A stretch of DNA of 10,608 bases from Lachnoclostridium phytofermentans (GCA_003526525.1 DPVV01000094.1:992-11599); one strand, 5' to 3'. Shown: positions 1 through 7,056, counted from the stretch's first letter. The notes: a model not told the origin generated them from the sequence alone. Program-made: numbers and translations.

Positions 1-2480
1 GGCTACGCAGAGCCTTTATTAATCCGTTTACAATAATATTGTTCGTACTAGCCATGGTTTCTTTGGTAACGGATTTTTTTCTACCCTCAAATTTTAGTAA
101 AAATATAACCACCGCGATTATCATCAGCGTTATGATATTAATTAGTGGTACAATTCGTTTAATTCAAGAAATGAAATCCAAAAATGCTTCTGATCGTCTG
201 GATCGGTTAATAAATACTTCCATCCATGTAAAAAGAGAGGGTGTAATTATTAATGTCCCTGCAAAAAAATTGGTCGTAGGTGATTATATTTATTTATCTG
301 CGGGTGATTTCATACCGGCAGATATCCGTCTTACTTCAACAAGTGATTTATTTGTTTCTCAAGCTGCCATTACAGGGGAAAGTGCCATTCTCGAAAAAAA
401 CAGCGATAAACATGATTACACAGAGCAAATGGCTTTTTCCCAATATAAAAACCTTACTTATATGGGGGCTACTGTTATAAGTGGAAAAGGGGAGGGCATT
501 GTTTTAGCAGTTGGAAAAGACACCCTATATGGTAATTTTGTAAAACCGAATGCTCAAGCTTCCACCAGCTTTGAAAAAGGTGCTAACTCAATTGCCTGGG
601 TTATGATTCGCTTTATGGCAATTTTAATTCCTGTTGTATTTGTAGTTACCGGAATAACAAAAGGAAATTGGCTCGAATCCTTTTTATTTTCCTTATCCAT
701 AGCGGTTGGACTAACACCTGAAATGTTACCTATGGTTATTACAACTTGCCTGGCAAACGGCAGTATACAAATGTCGAAGAAACAGACAATAATCCGTGAT
801 ATCAATGCCATGCAAGGATTTGGTAGTATGGATGTTTTATGTATGGATAAAACCGGCACTCTGACCAATGATTCTATTTTGTTAGAATATTATATCGATG
901 TCTTAGGAAATGAAAGCAATACGGTATTAGATTTAGCTTACTTAAATAGCCTGTATCATTCTGGAATAAAAAATCCAATCGATGAGGCAATCCTTCGCTG
1001 TGAAACCATGCCCGAAAAACAAGCCTATTATAAAAGTTTAGCAGAACAATATCTAAAACTCGATGAGATACCTTTTGACTACAATCGTAAATATGTCAGT
1101 ACATTGGTTACGGATGATTTCGGGAAGCACTTCCTTATTATGAAAGGTGATATTGACCAAGTTTATTCGAAATGTAGCTTTGTGGAATATCAAGGGAATC
1201 TTCTTCCTATCACAGAGGATGGCAGAAATAGTATTGCTGCAGTAATCGATGAAATGTTAGAGGATGGTATGAAAGTTATTGCTGTTGCTAGAAAAGAACT
1301 TGACCTTAATAACGTAACTGTTTTAGATGAATCTGACATGATTTTATTAGGATATCTTGTGTTTTTTAATGCTCCTAAAAAATCAGCAGCACAATCCATT
1401 ACAAAGCTAAAAAATCTTCAGGTAAAACCTAAGATTCTAACGGGGGATCATGCGCAGATAGCATTATCCATCTGTCGTAGAGTTGGGATAGAGTCAGATC
1501 AGATATTAACAGGTTCAAATCTTAACAACCTATCAGATCTGGAATTACGTCAAACCGTCGAACAGACCAATGTATTTGCTGAATTAACTCCAAGTCAAAA
1601 GGTTAGAGTTTTAACAGCATTGCAGGAAAATGGACATACCGTTGGATTTCTAGGCGATGGTATGAATGATATCCCTGCCATGTGCGAAGCGGATGTCAGT
1701 ATTTCCGTAGATACTGCCGTTGATGCTGCAAAAGACATTGCAGATGTTATTCTTTTGCAAAAGGATTTAAATGTTTTAGAAGAAGGTATTTTAGAAGGAA
1801 GAAAAACATTTGCAAACATGCAAAAATATATAAAGGTTACAGCAAGTTCGAATTTTGGTAATATATTTTCCATTGTGTGTGCCAGTGCCTTCTTGCCTTT
1901 CCTTCCAATGACAGCGATTCAAATCTTAATTTTAAACTTATTATATGACACACTTTGCATCGTACTTCCATGGGATCAAGTGGATGAGGAGGATATTTCT
2001 TCACCAAGGGAATGGTCTGGAAAAAGACTCGGAAAATTTATGCGATTTTTTGGGCCTATCAGCTCCATATTCGATATTATTACTTTCCTATTTTTATATT
2101 TTATTCTCTGCCCAAGCCTTAGTGGAGGATTGCTATTTACTCAATTGACTGATCCAGTGACAAAACTTCAATATATATCCTTATTCCAAACTGGATGGTT
2201 TTTAGAATCGATGTGGACACAGGTTTTAATCATCCACATGTTACGTACGAAAAAAATACCATTCCTTCAAAGTAAGGCATCAACACCTGTTCAACTAATA
2301 ACGGTGTTTGGAATCATCTTAATTTCAGGACTTACCTTTACACGCGTTGCAGGTTTACTAGGACTTATGATGCTTCCAGCTTGGTATTTTCTATTTCTAC
2401 TTGCAATCGTTATCAGCTATATGCTCTTAACTACAGCTGCAAAACATTTCTATATTAAGAAATATCATGAACTAATTTAA
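1..2480 (+). CDS. MgtA-like Mg2+-importing P-type ATPase, paralog 1 (5' partial)
   Basis: P3B-type ATPase expected to drive Mg2+ into the cell across the cytoplasmic membrane using ATP. The frame is open from base 3 and reads [12 protein letters not shown], matching residues 82-91 of the complete paralog downstream; the TTG at 39 is therefore internal, the true start lies outside the window, and about 78 residues are missing (about 903 in total expected). Visible in order: M1-M2; actuator TGES (372-383); M4 signature GLTPEMLPM (708-734), diagnostic of MgtA proteins; phosphorylation motif DKTGTLT (846-866, Asp at 846); nucleotide-domain KGD (1143-1151) where the family usually has KGA; TGDH; hinge GDGMNDIPAM (1653-1682) in place of the usual GDGIND; then M5-M10 with SSNFGN, LNLLYD and LPWDQVD as in enterobacterial MgtA. 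Catalytic Asp and TGE are intact, so it is probably active, but it departs from consensus more than its neighbour. Its stop abuts the RBS of the regulator gene. Family assignment is firm; ion specificity is inferred. Confidence 0.93.
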   Translation, partial: LRRAFINPFTIILFVLAMVSLVTDFFLPSNFSKNITTAIIISVMILISGTIRLIQEMKSKNASDRLDRLINTSIHVKREGVIINVPAKKLVVGDYIYLSAGDFIPADIRLTSTSDLFVSQAAITGESAILEKNSDKHDYTEQMAFSQYKNLTYMGATVISGKGEGIVLAVGKDTLYGNFVKPNAQASTSFEKGANSIAWVMIRFMAILIPVVFVVTGITKGNWLESFLFSLSIAVGLTPEMLPMVITTCLANGSIQMSKKQTIIRDINAMQGFGSMDVLCMDKTGTLTNDSILLEYYIDVLGNESNTVLDLAYLNSLYHSGIKNPIDEAILRCETMPEKQAYYKSLAEQYLKLDEIPFDYNRKYVSTLVTDDFGKHFLIMKGDIDQVYSKCSFVEYQGNLLPITEDGRNSIAAVIDEMLEDGMKVIAVARKELDLNNVTVLDESDMILLGYLVFFNAPKKSAAQSITKLKNLQVKPKILTGDHAQIALSICRRVGIESDQILTGSNLNNLSDLELRQTVEQTNVFAELTPSQKVRVLTALQENGHTVGFLGDGMNDIPAMCEADVSISVDTAVDAAKDIADVILLQKDLNVLEEGILEGRKTFANMQKYIKVTASSNFGNIFSIVCASAFLPFLPMTAIQILILNLLYDTLCIVLPWDQVDEEDISSPREWSGKRLGKFMRFFGPISSIFDIITFLFLYFILCPSLSGGLLFTQLTDPVTKLQYISLFQTGWFLESMWTQVLIIHMLRTKKIPFLQSKASTPVQLITVFGIILISGLTFTRVAGLLGLMMLPAWYFLFLLAIVISYMLLTTAAKHFYIKKYHELI

Positions 2481-2485
2481 GGAGG
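2478..2485 (+). promoter_or_regulatory. RBS fused to upstream stop codon
   Basis: TAAGGAGG merges the stop of the first ATPase gene (TAA 2478-2480) with a near-perfect Shine-Dalgarno for the regulator at 2497, with an 11-base spacer after GGAGG. This fixes the regulator start and suggests that the two genes are co-transcribed and translationally coupled. Confidence 0.8.
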
Positions 2486-2496
2486 ACGAATTCATT

Positions 2497-2994
2497 ATGA
2501 AAAAAAAATTTATTACAGTGGATTCTGCTCTTGTTAATTGGATTCGCGATAAAATAAATACAGAACAGCCAAGCTCTGAATATACAAAAGAACTTCTTCA
2601 AGGAATAGATGATCTAATACAAAATGAAGTTTCTACACTAATGTTAAGTATGGCTAATAATTCAAAAAATTTTATAGATAATTTAGATGTTGACATTTTT
2701 GCTGGAGACCTTTCTATCCTCCCAAAAAGCAGAAAAGTTCTACGCCAGAATTTAGAAATCAACTTAACACCGAAAGAATTTGACATTCTATATTTTCTTG
2801 CCCAAAACAGAGGAAACGTTTTTACGAAAGAACAGATTTATCAAGCAGTTTGGGAAGAAGATTATCTAATGGCGGATAGTAATATCATGGCATTTATTCG
2901 AAAACTCCGTAAAAAAATAGAGCCAAATCCAGATGAACCTGAATACATTATTACCATATGGGGAATAGGATACAAATTTAATGACCAATACTAA
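2497..2994 (+). CDS. Orphan winged-helix transcriptional regulator (OmpR/PhoB-type DNA-binding domain)
   Basis: A 165-aa protein. Residues about 68-161 form a complete OmpR/PhoB-type winged helix: LTPKEFDILYFLAQNRG (90-106), VFTKEQIYQAVW (108-119), recognition-helix region with DSNIMAFIRKLRKKIE (127-142), and the wing IITIWGIGYKF (151-161). There is no receiver domain: the first about 65 residues are a polar, probably helical segment that I do not recognise and that shows no phospho-acceptor aspartate arrangement. It is thus not a classical response regulator, and any signal would have to reach it by another route, such as ligand binding, a protein partner or its own abundance. No sensor kinase is adjacent. 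Translation is coupled to the upstream ATPase gene, so a local role in controlling Mg2+ transport is the obvious inference. PhoB-box-like direct repeats lie about 90 bases past its stop. The domain call is strong; the target and signal are unknown. Confidence 0.9.
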   Translation: MKKKFITVDSALVNWIRDKINTEQPSSEYTKELLQGIDDLIQNEVSTLMLSMANNSKNFIDNLDVDIFAGDLSILPKSRKVLRQNLEINLTPKEFDILYFLAQNRGNVFTKEQIYQAVWEEDYLMADSNIMAFIRKLRKKIEPNPDEPEYIITIWGIGYKFNDQY

Positions 2995-3025
2995 ACTTAA
3001 CAGATGCATTTTCAATTAATATCTA

Positions 3026-3059
3026 ACAAGAAAAACGAGTTTCGTGTACTTTTTCTTGT
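3026..3059 (+). terminator. Hairpin after regulator gene, possible terminator
   Basis: ACAAGAAAAA (3026-3035) is perfectly complementary to TTTTTCTTGT (3050-3059), with an inner ACGA/TCGT stem and a 4-5 base bulge. It starts 32 bases after the regulator stop. The stem is A/U-rich and the U run lies inside the 3' arm, so termination would be weak and some read-through into the next gene is plausible. Confidence 0.4.
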
Positions 3060-3085
3060 CATGAATAGAATTATTATGATTAATA

Positions 3086-3103
3086 GCAAGAAAATCGCAA
3101 GAA
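3086..3103 (+). promoter_or_regulatory. PhoB-box-like 11-bp direct repeat, candidate operator
   Basis: GCAAGAA occurs at 3086-3092 and again at 3097-3103, separated by AATC: a 7-bp repeat with a 4-bp AT-rich spacer, period 11 bp. This is the geometry known for sites of tandem OmpR/PhoB winged-helix dimers. It lies 8 bases upstream of a weak candidate -35 and just downstream of a gene for such a regulator. The repeat is visible; binding is inferred. Confidence 0.45.
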
Positions 3104-3111
3104 TTTTGCTC

Positions 3112-3140
3112 TTGGATTTGACTTACCTTTCCATTATACT
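3112..3140 (+). promoter_or_regulatory. Candidate promoter for small ORF and second ATPase
   Basis: A -10 TATACT (3135-3140, 5 of 6 to consensus) lies 17 bases after TTGGAT (3112-3117, only 3 of 6). A good -10 with a poor -35 suits an activator-dependent promoter. The expected transcription start is near 3147. A weaker alternative is TTGTCA (3056-3061) with ATTAAT (3079-3084). Confidence 0.45.
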
Positions 3141-3171
3141 TACTGATGGGTAAATAAAAATCAGTAAGTAT
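3136..3171. repeat. Perfect 12-bp inverted repeat overlapping the -10
   Basis: ATACTTACTGAT (3136-3147) and ATCAGTAAGTAT (3160-3171) are exact reverse complements around a 12-base centre. The left arm begins inside the candidate -10 and ends at the expected transcription start, so if that promoter is right the RNA would lack most of the left arm and the dyad would act as a DNA operator. If transcription starts further upstream it would instead be a stable RNA hairpin. Confidence 0.6.
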
Positions 3172-3214
3172 TACCCCAAAATATAAATAATAAAGAAAAA
3201 AGGAGGAAAAGCAG

Positions 3215-3343
3215 ATGGAATCCGGAAACTCGGAAGGCCGAAGTTCCAATGACATATACCCACCCGGATATAATATATTCCGGAAGAACATGAAGATAGA
3301 ACTACGGACACTATCTGTTTTTCTGAATATGTATATATTCTAA
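3215..3343 (+). CDS. Small ORF, possible leader peptide of the second ATPase gene
   Basis: A 42-codon frame starts at ATG 3215 and ends at TAA 3341-3343. An exact AGGAGG (3201-3206) lies 8 bases before the start, as good as the site of the ATPase gene itself, and the stop is 51 bases before the ATPase start. The peptide begins MESGNSEGRSSND, contains YPPGY with two consecutive prolines (codons 16-17, CCA CCC), and ends in a hydrophobic stretch too short for a clear membrane span. I do not recognise it. A short translated frame ahead of a Mg2+ transporter recalls the proline-rich mgtL leader of Salmonella mgtA, but no sequence relation is claimed. It could also be a chance frame behind a strong RBS. 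Confidence 0.4.
   Translation: MESGNSEGRSSNDIYPPGYNIFRKNMKIELRTLSVFLNMYIF
3221..3322 (+). other. Alternative RNA hairpins inside the small ORF, attenuator-like
   Basis: GGAA(AC)TCGG (3224-3233) can pair with CCGA(AG)TTCC (3238-3247). Alternatively TCCGGAA (3221-3227) can pair with TTCCGGA (3278-3284), which excludes the first fold. Downstream, AGATAG (3294-3299) and CTATCT (3311-3316) form a weak stem followed by G and five T (3318-3322), like a poor terminator. The last stem is short and A/U-rich, so this is only a suggestive arrangement. Confidence 0.22.
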
Positions 3344-3394
3344 TCGGTTTATGTCTTACTTCCAAAAAATGTAAACAATAAGGAGGTTCGACAT

Positions 3395-6157
3395 ATGAAC
3401 AAAAAAAGAAACCATAATGTTTCTGCAAAACAAATTGCAGAAACAAAAGCTCGTAGAGATAAAGCGAATAAAACAATTACCTTTGCAGCTACGAATCCTA
3501 TCGATACTCTATTACAAAAGCTAGATACATCTATGGATGGACTTTCTGAAAAAGACGTGCTTGAAAGCCGTTTATCGCATGGTAGCAACAAAATTACCCA
3601 GGAAAAGAAAAAACCCATAATACAAAAATTAGCAGGTGCTTTCATTAATCCTTTTACAATTATTTTATTGTGCCTTGCTATCGTATCCACCATAACAGAT
3701 ATTATCTTACCATTAAAACAAAACGCTCCCGATGATATAAATCCAATTACGGTAATTATTATCCTAACTATGGTTTTCATCTCAGGTACTTTACGTTTTG
3801 TGCAAGAGGCACGTTCTGGTAATGCTGCTGAAAAATTACTTGCCATGATTACAACAACTTGTACGGTAGACCGCCTTGAAGAAAAGAAGATGGAAATTCC
3901 GTTAGAGGATGCTGTTGTTGGCGATATTATCCACCTTGCTGCTGGTGATATGGTACCAGCGGATATACGAATTTTAAGTGCAAAAGACTTATTTATCAGT
4001 CAATCCTCACTGACTGGTGAAAATGATCCAATAGAAAAGCTTCCTATTGTATATGATACTGCGTGTGATGCCATTACGGATTATACCAATATTGCATTTA
4101 TGGGAAGTAACGTGATAAGTGGTAGTGCTACTGCTGTTATTATCACTGTCGGTGATGATACTCTCTTTGGTTCCATGGCTTCTTCTGTTGCTGGCGAAGC
4201 GGTAGAAACTAGCTTCACAAAAGGCGTAAACTCTGTCTCTTGGGTTTTAATCCGATTTATGCTAGTCATGGTTCCTATCGTATTTGTCATTAATGGACTT
4301 ACGAAAGGTGATTGGCTTGATGCCTTTTTGTTTGCCATATCAATTGCAGTAGGACTTACACCAGAAATGTTACCAATGATTGTGACCACTTGCCTTGCAA
4401 AAGGCGCAGTGTCTATGTCTAAGAAAAAGACGATTGTTAAGAATTTAAATTCCATCCAGAATTTTGGAGCTATTGATATTCTCTGTACTGACAAAACTGG
4501 TACATTAACTCAGGATCAGGTTGTTTTGGAATATCACTTAAACGTTATGGGTAAGGAAGACAATCGTGTACTTCGTCATGCTTATTTGAACAGTTATTTT
4601 CAAACAGGATATAAGAATTTAATGGACCTTGCTATCATACGAAAGACAGAAGAGGAAGAAGCCTCAGATCCGTTGCTACTTGATTTATCTGCCGCTTATG
4701 TCAAAGTTGATGAAATTCCGTTTGACTTTACTCGCCGTCGTCTTTCCACCGTGGTAAGCGATAAAAATGGCAAGACACAAATGGTCACCAAAGGTGCGGT
4801 AGAAGAAATGCTCTCTGTCTGTTCTTATGTAGAATTTAATGGCAAAGTAGAGCCTTTAACAGAAGAACTAAAATCGAATATTTTTGAAACAGTAAATGCA
4901 TTTAATGAGGATGGAATGCGTGTTATTGCCGTTGCTCAAAAAACAAACCCCTCTCCTGTCGGTGCATTCGGGGTAAAAGATGAATGCGACATGGTGCTAA
5001 TCGGTTATCTCGCTTTTCTTGATCCACCAAAAGAATCCACGAAAGATGCGATTAAAGCTCTAAAAGCTCATGGCGTTACAACAAAAATCCTCACAGGGGA
5101 TAACGATAAGGTTACACGTTGTATCTGCAAGCAAGTCGGTTTGGAGGTTGGTAATCTGCTCCTCGGTGCAGATATTGATTCTATGACCGATGAAGCACTT
5201 GCAAAAGCTGCAGAAACCACGGATGTGTTTGCAAAGCTTTCACCAGATCAGAAGTCCCGTGTTGTAACTGTTCTTCGAAACAATGGTCATACTGTTGGTT
5301 TTATGGGGGATGGTATTAACGATGCAGCTGCAATGAAAGCTGCTGACATAGGTATTTCCGTTGATACCGCAGTGGACATTGCAAAGGAATCCGCAGATAT
5401 TATTCTATTAGAAAAAGATTTAATGGTCTTAGAAGAAGGTATTATTGAAGGTAGAAAAACCTATGCCAATATGATTAAATATATCAAGATGACAGCTTCA
5501 TCTAACTTTGGTAACATGTTTTCGGTATTGGTAGCTTCCGCATTACTTCCTTTCCTTCCGATGATGAGCGTACACTTAATTGTTTTAAATCTCATTTATG
5601 ATCTATCATGTACTGCGATACCTTGGGATAATGTAGATAAAGAGTTTCTTACCGTTCCTAGGAAGTGGGATGCTTCTTCTGTTGGAAGTTTTATGATTTG
5701 GATAGGCCCAGCAAGTTCCGTCTTTGACTGGTTGACCTATGCCTTTATGTATTTCGTATTCTGCCCGATGTTTGTATCGAATGGCGTTTTATTCCATAAC
5801 CTTGCAAGTCACTACTCTGGTTCAGCATTACTACAAATGCAAGCAAGTTATGCAGCCATGTTCCAGGCCGGATGGTTTGTTGAATCCATGTGGAGCCAAA
5901 CTCTGGTAATACACATGATTCGTACACCAAAACTACCATTTATACAGAGCCACGCGTCCTCTCCTGTGACACTACTCTCCTTTACTGGAATTGCGGTATT
6001 AACTATCATTCCATTTACCGCTTTAGGAACAGTACTTGGATTTGTAGCTCTTCCAATGGCATACTTTGCTTTTCTACTTCCTTGCATTCTATCGTATATG
6101 GTATTGGCAACCATCCTAAAGAAAGCATATATAAGACATTATGGTGAGCTTTTATAA
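3395..6157 (+). CDS. mgtA: Magnesium-importing P-type ATPase MgtA (paralog 2, complete)
   Basis: A 920-aa P3B ATPase, close to the about 900 residues usual for MgtA, predicted to import Mg2+ at the expense of ATP. The start is fixed by AGGAGG (3381-3386) 8 bases upstream. Order: soluble polar N-terminus (1-80), M1 about 84-105, M2 about 116-134, actuator TGEN (207-210, Asn where Ser is usual; the catalytic Glu209 is kept), M3 about 281-300, M4 with GLTPEMLPM (320-328), phosphorylated Asp366 in DKTGTLT, ATP-binding KGA (466-468), TGDN (567-570), GDGIND (638-643), then M5-M10 from about 700. SSNFGN (702-707), LNLIYD (731-736) and PWDNVD (743-748) match MgtA of enteric bacteria. The M7-M8 loop is longer than in E. 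coli. It is colinear with the paralog upstream, pointing to an old tandem duplication. No M-box riboswitch is evident upstream. MgtA rather than MgtB naming is by convention. Confidence 0.95.
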   Translation: MNKKRNHNVSAKQIAETKARRDKANKTITFAATNPIDTLLQKLDTSMDGLSEKDVLESRLSHGSNKITQEKKKPIIQKLAGAFINPFTIILLCLAIVSTITDIILPLKQNAPDDINPITVIIILTMVFISGTLRFVQEARSGNAAEKLLAMITTTCTVDRLEEKKMEIPLEDAVVGDIIHLAAGDMVPADIRILSAKDLFISQSSLTGENDPIEKLPIVYDTACDAITDYTNIAFMGSNVISGSATAVIITVGDDTLFGSMASSVAGEAVETSFTKGVNSVSWVLIRFMLVMVPIVFVINGLTKGDWLDAFLFAISIAVGLTPEMLPMIVTTCLAKGAVSMSKKKTIVKNLNSIQNFGAIDILCTDKTGTLTQDQVVLEYHLNVMGKEDNRVLRHAYLNSYFQTGYKNLMDLAIIRKTEEEEASDPLLLDLSAAYVKVDEIPFDFTRRRLSTVVSDKNGKTQMVTKGAVEEMLSVCSYVEFNGKVEPLTEELKSNIFETVNAFNEDGMRVIAVAQKTNPSPVGAFGVKDECDMVLIGYLAFLDPPKESTKDAIKALKAHGVTTKILTGDNDKVTRCICKQVGLEVGNLLLGADIDSMTDEALAKAAETTDVFAKLSPDQKSRVVTVLRNNGHTVGFMGDGINDAAAMKAADIGISVDTAVDIAKESADIILLEKDLMVLEEGIIEGRKTYANMIKYIKMTASSNFGNMFSVLVASALLPFLPMMSVHLIVLNLIYDLSCTAIPWDNVDKEFLTVPRKWDASSVGSFMIWIGPASSVFDWLTYAFMYFVFCPMFVSNGVLFHNLASHYSGSALLQMQASYAAMFQAGWFVESMWSQTLVIHMIRTPKLPFIQSHASSPVTLLSFTGIAVLTIIPFTALGTVLGFVALPMAYFAFLLPCILSYMVLATILKKAYIRHYGELL

Positions 6158-6177
6158 GACATTATGGTTTAGCTTTT
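6131..6177 (+). repeat. 23/24-bp tandem duplication at the 3' end of mgtA
   Basis: ATAAGACATTATGGT (6131-6145) + G + AGCTTTT is followed at once by the same 15-mer (6154-6168) + TT + AGCTTTT (6171-6177). The first copy encodes the last residues IRHYGELL; the mgtA stop TAA (6155-6157) lies in the first bases of the second copy. The end of the protein aligns with the end of the paralog (IKKYHELI), so the extra copy is untranslated. Confidence 0.85.
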
Positions 6178-6214
6178 ATAAAAACGAAATTTTAATAACC
6201 ATATAAAATATGAT

Positions 6215-6266
6215 AAAAGTGCTGTTATACGAGCGATTGAAAGTCGTTCGTATAACAGCACTTTTT
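6215..6266 (+). terminator. Strong intrinsic terminator of mgtA
   Basis: An 18-bp perfect stem, AAAAGTGCTGTTATACGA (6215-6232) with its complement at 6248-6265, is extended by six inner pairs (two of them G-U) to a GAA loop (6239-6241) and ends in a T run (6262-6266). It lies about 57 bases after the mgtA stop. The symmetric A and T tails could also stop transcription from the other side. Confidence 0.93.
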
Positions 6267-6321
6267 GATTTTATAGGTCTATCCGGGTTAATTTCATGAT
6301 GATGTTATTTCTATATGTATG

Positions 6322-6336
6322 ATTACAAATTGTAAT
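6322..6336. promoter_or_regulatory. 7-1-7 palindrome over the -35 box, candidate operator
   Basis: ATTACAA-A-TTGTAAT is a perfect 15-base palindrome whose right half contains the candidate -35 TTGTAA (6330-6335). The 7-1-7 layout resembles boxes of Fur/PerR/Zur-type repressors, though the half-site is not one of their textbook sequences. An occupied site would block the promoter. Confidence 0.4.
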
Positions 6337-6359
6337 TTTATATAGTTGTATGATATAAT
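6330..6359 (+). promoter_or_regulatory. Candidate extended -10 promoter for the lipoprotein gene
   Basis: A consensus TATAAT (6354-6359) is preceded by TG at 6351-6352 (extended -10), with TTGTAA (6330-6335, 4 of 6) as -35 and an 18-base spacer. Transcription from about 6366 would give a 5' leader of about 170 bases before the lipoprotein start. Confidence 0.5.
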
Positions 6360-6538
6360 AATAGAAAATTATGGTATCTTTTATCATATTAAAATATAAT
6401 TATTGCAGAAGATAAAAATAGAACTAGCCTCCATTCATATGTACTATAAAAAATCCCCTTCTTCTGCGAGATATCTTCTATAAATCTTAACACACTTGGG
6501 GATTGTTGGCTTTACTAAAAAAGAGAAAGGATTTCGGT
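6360..6538 (+). other. AT-rich untranslated leader of the lipoprotein gene
   Basis: No gene or recognised riboswitch is seen. A second TATAAT (6395-6400) lacks a good -35. AATCCCC (6452-6458) and GGGGATT (6498-6504) could pair across a 39-base loop; this is weak. A ribosome binding site GAGAAAGG (6523-6530) precedes the ATG at 6539. Confidence 0.4.
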
Positions 6539-6955
6539 ATGAAAAAAACCATAATATTTTGTTTCGTTATCGTACTATTTGCAGGACTATTCGTTTCATG
6601 CTCATTAAAAAAAAGTAATTACAGTCTTCGTTTAGTTATTGATTCATGGTCAGACCAAGATATTGATTATCCGGAAAAAGAATTTTTATTTGAGGATATT
6701 GCATCGAAGGAAACGTACAATATTTCTCTTGAAGGTGACTCAACCTACTATTTAAGAAAGTTTAAAGTAATTAAAGTTGATGAAAATTCTATCACTATAT
6801 CAACACCTATACCGCTTTCTGATAAGGATGACGGCATTAACCTTAATTCTAAAGAAAAAAAATTCACCATTGAATATGGCAAATCTACTAGGTTAAATAC
6901 ACTGATTATGGATGGTGGGGAATGGTATGTTTTTACTTTAGTTGATAAAGAATAA
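6539..6955 (+). CDS. Predicted lipoprotein of unknown function
   Basis: A 138-aa protein starting MKKTIIFCFVIVLFAG, with two lysines, a hydrophobic core and a lipobox-like FVSC ending at Cys21: a type II signal peptide, so the mature protein should be anchored by lipid to the outer face of the cytoplasmic membrane. The -3 Phe is less usual than Leu. I chose ATG 6539 because GAGAAAGG lies 8 bases upstream and the signal peptide then starts properly; an in-frame TTG at 6503 would add 12 polar residues and has no good RBS. The mature part (about 117 aa) is polar, with alternating hydrophobic stretches suggesting a small beta-rich domain, and has no cysteine after Cys21 and no motif I recognise. 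It is monocistronic, between the mgtA terminator and a convergent terminator cluster. No link to Mg2+ transport can be shown beyond proximity. Confidence 0.82.
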   Translation: MKKTIIFCFVIVLFAGLFVSCSLKKSNYSLRLVIDSWSDQDIDYPEKEFLFEDIASKETYNISLEGDSTYYLRKFKVIKVDENSITISTPIPLSDKDDGINLNSKEKKFTIEYGKSTRLNTLIMDGGEWYVFTLVDKE

Positions 6956-6985
6956 AAAGACCTGAAACTTCCTTTGTTTTGAAGA

Positions 6986-7022
6986 AGAAAAGAGGGGTAA
7001 ACTACGTTTCTCCCTCTTTTCT
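6986..7022. terminator. Bidirectional terminator between the lipoprotein gene and carB
   Basis: AGAAAAGAGGG (6986-6996) pairs perfectly with CCCTCTTTTCT (7012-7022). An inner AAAC/GTTT stem (6999-7002 with 7006-7009) caps it. The T-rich 3' arm serves the + strand, and on the - strand the hairpin is followed by TTCTTC. It starts 30 bases after the lipoprotein stop, between convergent genes. Confidence 0.75.
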
Positions 7023-7038
7023 ATAATTCATGACAAGT

Positions 7039-7056
7039 GAATTGGCTTGCCAATTC
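7039..7056. terminator. Second hairpin in the convergent intergenic region
   Basis: GAATTGGCTTGCCAATTC is a perfect palindrome that would fold as 7 bp with a CTTG loop. On the + strand it is followed by T-rich TTCTTATTCTATTT, so it may be a back-up terminator for the lipoprotein gene. On the - strand it is the first hairpin after the carB stop but lacks a U tail there. Confidence 0.5.

Noticed and set aside
39..41. TTG at 39 as start of the first ATPase
   Set aside because: The frame stays open to base 3 and the residues before it align with M1 of the paralog, so the gene begins outside the window.
3087..3114. CAAG-AAAAT / ATTTT-GCT-CTTG bulged hairpin
   Set aside because: It is A/U-rich and interrupted; the 11-bp direct repeat in the same bases is the stronger signal.
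2995..3394. M-box (Mg2+) riboswitch upstream of the second ATPase
   Set aside because: I looked for the conserved M-box core segments and saw none. A covariance-model search would settle it.
3016..3846. Open frames on the - strand across the intergenic region and the start of mgtA
   Set aside because: They lack RBSs, read through the leader and the antisense of mgtA, and encode no recognisable protein.
6379..6417. TTTTATC / GATAAAA complementary pair in the lipoprotein leader
   Set aside because: Seven A/T-rich pairs across a 25-base loop are expected by chance in such sequence.
6503..6505. TTG at 6503 as start of the lipoprotein
   Set aside because: It has no suitable RBS and would put a lysine-rich stretch before the signal peptide; ATG 6539 has both RBS and a proper N-terminus.
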